7,239 nucleotides of DNA from an uncultured Collinsella sp. (GTDB lineage: Bacteria > Actinomycetota > Coriobacteriia > Coriobacteriales > Coriobacteriaceae), in contig USNA01000047.1 in assembly GCA_900555955.1 (NCBI GenBank), positions 1-7,239 of the forward strand, given 5' to 3'. The translations under genes were made by a program, and so were the position numbers. The notes under the pieces are model-generated. The model saw nothing but the letters and a program-made list of their open reading frames with translations, did no database searches and had not been told where the DNA came from. Each line of letters opens with the position of its first letter. Position 1 is the stretch's first letter. Of the stretch, positions 6,002 through 7,239 are shown piece by piece.

Positions 6002-6040
6002 GACAAAGAAAAAGGTCGGGAGCTTTTATGCTTCCGACCT
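6002..6040 (-). terminator. Rho-independent terminator of the tRNA-Met transcript
   Basis: Arms 6013-6023 and 6030-6040 form an 11-bp stem (one G-T pair) with a 6-nt loop. On the minus strand the stem is followed by TTTTTCTTTGTC (complement of 6001-6012), a classic U-tract. It lies 10 bp beyond the encoded CCA end of the tRNA fragment, so it is the original chromosomal terminator of that tRNA gene. This fixes the chromosome side of the attachment site as the left. Confidence 0.85.
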
Positions 6041-6049
6041 GAAGTTTCA

Positions 6050-6094
6050 TGGTCGCGGGGGGCGGATTTGAACCACCGACCTTCGGGTTATGAG
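6050..6094 (-). other. Attachment-site scar: 3' 45 nt of a tRNA-Met gene (probably initiator)
   Basis: Read on the minus strand this is the anticodon loop CTCATAA (anticodon CAT), the 3' anticodon arm CCCGA, the variable loop, a T arm (GGTGG-TTCAAAT-CCGCC with one U-G pair), the acceptor 3' strand CCCCGCG, then A and CCA. Three consecutive Cs at 39-41 are the hallmark of initiator tRNA. Upstream of the loop the sequence does not pair with CCCGA, and no D arm or 5' acceptor strand exists, so this is only the 3' half. Breakage at the anticodon loop beside an integrase gene is the standard result of tyrosine-recombinase insertion into a tRNA gene. The intact copy should be at the other end of the element. 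Elongator tRNA-Met is less likely. Confidence 0.85.
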
Positions 6095-6121
6095 GTCGCT
6101 ACGACGTTGTTTCATTCAGAC

Positions 6122-6223
6122 ATTTCGACCCAAATTGAAGTCAATATAACTCCAGGTCATTTGATGTTTTCATAGATTTACGAAAGAAAAGTACGCGGAA
6201 TAATTCGACCCAAATTCGACCCA
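6122..6223. repeat. Three direct repeats, candidate integrase arm-type sites
   Basis: AATTCGACCCA occurs twice in perfect tandem at 6202-6212 and 6213-6223, and once with a single mismatch at 6122-6132. The 13-bp core TTCGACCCAAATT is shared exactly by 6124-6136 and 6204-6216. They lie 28 to 129 bp inside the tRNA core and upstream of the integrase, exactly where lambda-type integrases bind with their N-terminal domain. The role is inferred from position and repetition. Confidence 0.6.
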
Positions 6224-6250
6224 CAACGAGCTTGAAAGCGGTCAGGCGGA

Positions 6251-6302
6251 GCATTACCCTTGGGGTGTGACCCCACGCAGGGCCCACCACCAAGGGTAAT
6301 GC
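6251..6302. other. Long hairpin upstream of the integrase
   Basis: GCATTACCCTTGG (6251-6263) is perfectly inverted at 6290-6302. The stem can extend inward by GGTG/CACC past one bulged A, and a nested GGGG/CCCC pairing is possible. There is no T-run on either side. It lies about 75 bp before the integrase start. It may be a leader structure, a transcriptional barrier between host and element, or a palindromic protein site. Confidence 0.55.
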
Positions 6303-6375
6303 CCACCCGCCCCAGTCCTTTGTGCCATTCCGCGCAACCGAGCGCGATTCTCAGGCACTTCAGGCAAGGAACACA

Positions 6376-7196
6376 ATGAACGACCGACCTCTCGTCATAG
6401 GCAAAGGAACGAAGCAACGCCGCGACAAATACACGTGGCGCTACCGTCACAGCCTCGGCAAGGATCCGGTCACGGGCAAATACCGCTATTCGCCGTGGCA
6501 GACCATACATACCACCAAAAGCCGAGAGGTCGACGCCGCACTCGAAGCCTACAAGGCAGAACTCAACAGCGGCACCTACGTCCAAAAATCGAGGGACACC
6601 GTCGGCTCGTACGCAAAAAAGTTCCACGACAACCGCGAAGGAACCATCACGCCGCTCGCCTACTCGACATCCTACTCAATCGAGAACCGGACGCGCACAT
6701 CACATGCGTGATGCTCATGCTCGACACCGACATGAGAAGGGCAGAAGCCCTCGGGATGACGTGGTCCGATGTCTCCGTCGAGAACAGAAGCATCCTCATT
6801 GAGCAGCAGTTCGCGGCCGATCGAAGCGTTCGCTCGCCCAAAAGCAAGAAAAGCGTGCGGAGGATCTCGATAAGCGAGACGCTGACGTCGTATCTCGAAT
6901 TCTGGAAAAAGGAGCAGGCCCGCGAAATGGAAGCCTTCGGCCTGGAACAAGTCAAAGGCACTCCGCTCGTCCACTCATTCGAACGAACGAAAGACAGGCA
7001 TCCCCAAGTCAACTTCATGGACCTGAATGGGTTTTCGCGCTGGTTCAGAAACTTCAGCGTCGAGAACGGGTTCGGCAAGTTCGAAGGCGTTCGAACATAC
7101 CATTATGTGAAGGAAACTGTCGACGGGGAAACGATTTCGAAGCGTTATGAGCATAAAGAGTGGCTCGAATTGAGGGATTACCTCGGTGACGCATAA
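6376..7196 (+). pseudogene. Tyrosine-recombinase (phage-type) integrase, internally deleted and frameshifted
   Basis: The start ATG 6376 follows AAGGA (6366-6370). The first frame encodes an AP2-like arm-binding domain (TWRYRHSLGKDPVTGKYRYS, then EVDAALEAYKAELNSGTY) and the opening of the core-binding domain (SYAKKFHDNREGTITPLAY). It then loses resemblance near 6663 and stops at TGA 6709-6711. Resemblance resumes in the frame two bases over at about 6670 (LLNREPDAHITCVMLMLDT, then MRRAEALGMTWSDV, with catalytic Arg I) and runs to TAA 7194-7196. Most of the core-binding domain, roughly 100 residues compared with typical members, is missing. The C-terminus ends RYEHKEWLELRDYLGDA, with no HxxR box, no second His/Trp and no nucleophilic tyrosine. 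The protein would be inactive. Seven-base repeats CCTACTC at 6659 and 6671 flank the first break. Confidence 0.8.
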
Positions 7197-7239
7197 TTTC
7201 TTTCGCAAATTGACAACCGCATAGCGGAACACGGCCCGC

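Larger units (their letters stand above)
6050..7239. mobile_element. End of a tRNA-integrated element, decayed, extending beyond the window
   Basis: The element begins at the tRNA-Met attachment core. It contains three candidate arm-type repeats (6122-6223), a long hairpin (6251-6302) and an integrase pseudogene reading inward. No cargo, excisionase, replication or conjugation gene is visible before the window ends. Whether it was a prophage, an integrative conjugative element or a genomic island cannot be told. The integrase damage suggests this copy cannot excise without help from another integrase. Confidence 0.65.

Noticed and set aside
5930..6175. 81-codon plus-strand open frame
   Set aside because: It reads through the tRNA terminator and the antisense tRNA (GADLNHRPSG-type peptide), a well-known false protein produced by tRNA genes.
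6178..6627. 149-codon minus-strand open frame
   Set aside because: It is antisense to the integrase N-terminal domain and the upstream hairpin and has no family resemblance.
7210..7239. TTGACA (7210-7215) with a small CCGC/GCGG hairpin near the window end
   Set aside because: No -10 box fits before the sequence ends and the stem is only 4 bp, so neither a promoter nor a terminator can be supported.

Overview
The window looks like chromosomal DNA from a high-GC gut actinobacterium of the class Coriobacteriia (Collinsella/Eggerthellaceae-like). This rests on GC-rich codon use, the style of the IlvD/Edd-family enzyme and the integrase, and a tRNA-targeted element. I could run no database search, so the taxonomy is an inference.

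Left part (1-2500): remains of a sugar-acid utilisation locus. A minus-strand FCD-domain (GntR/FadR-type) regulator runs off the left edge. Its 5' side is abruptly joined near 263-272 to the last ~54 codons of a plus-strand GntP-family sugar-acid permease. The simplest explanation is a deletion, or an assembly collapse, that removed the regulator's DNA-binding domain, the intergenic promoter region and most of the permease. An intact IlvD/Edd-family dehydratase (592 aa, YjhG/YagF-like) follows, with a GntR-type operator-like site just before its ribosome binding site. Its 3' end converges on a small minus-strand ArsC/Spx-like protein that has no cysteine. A strong 18-bp hairpin lies between the two.

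Middle part (2838-5790): a ~520-bp gap holds a near-consensus sigma70-type promoter, a short ORF and a terminator-like hairpin. This resembles an attenuated leader for the next operon. The operon is a 14-TM-class (DHA2) MFS drug-efflux-type transporter followed 3 nt later by a tandem-CBS-domain protein. A small MGMT-like / alkyltransferase-like DNA-repair protein follows, probably with its own promoter and two inverted repeats upstream.

Right part (5791-7239): a minus-strand Rho-independent terminator (6002-6040) lies beside the 3' 45 nt of a tRNA-Met gene (6050-6094, probably initiator). The tRNA stops exactly at the anticodon loop. This is an attachment-site scar: chromosome to the left, integrated element to the right. 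In the element, three direct repeats (candidate integrase arm sites) and a long hairpin precede a tyrosine-recombinase integrase. The integrase is broken by an internal deletion with frame change and lacks the HxxR box and catalytic tyrosine, so the element is probably decayed at this end.

I found no CRISPR array, rRNA, IS element or clearly new defence system. The strongest unusual signals are the regulator/permease junction, the tRNA attachment scar with a doubly damaged integrase, and the leader of the MFS operon.
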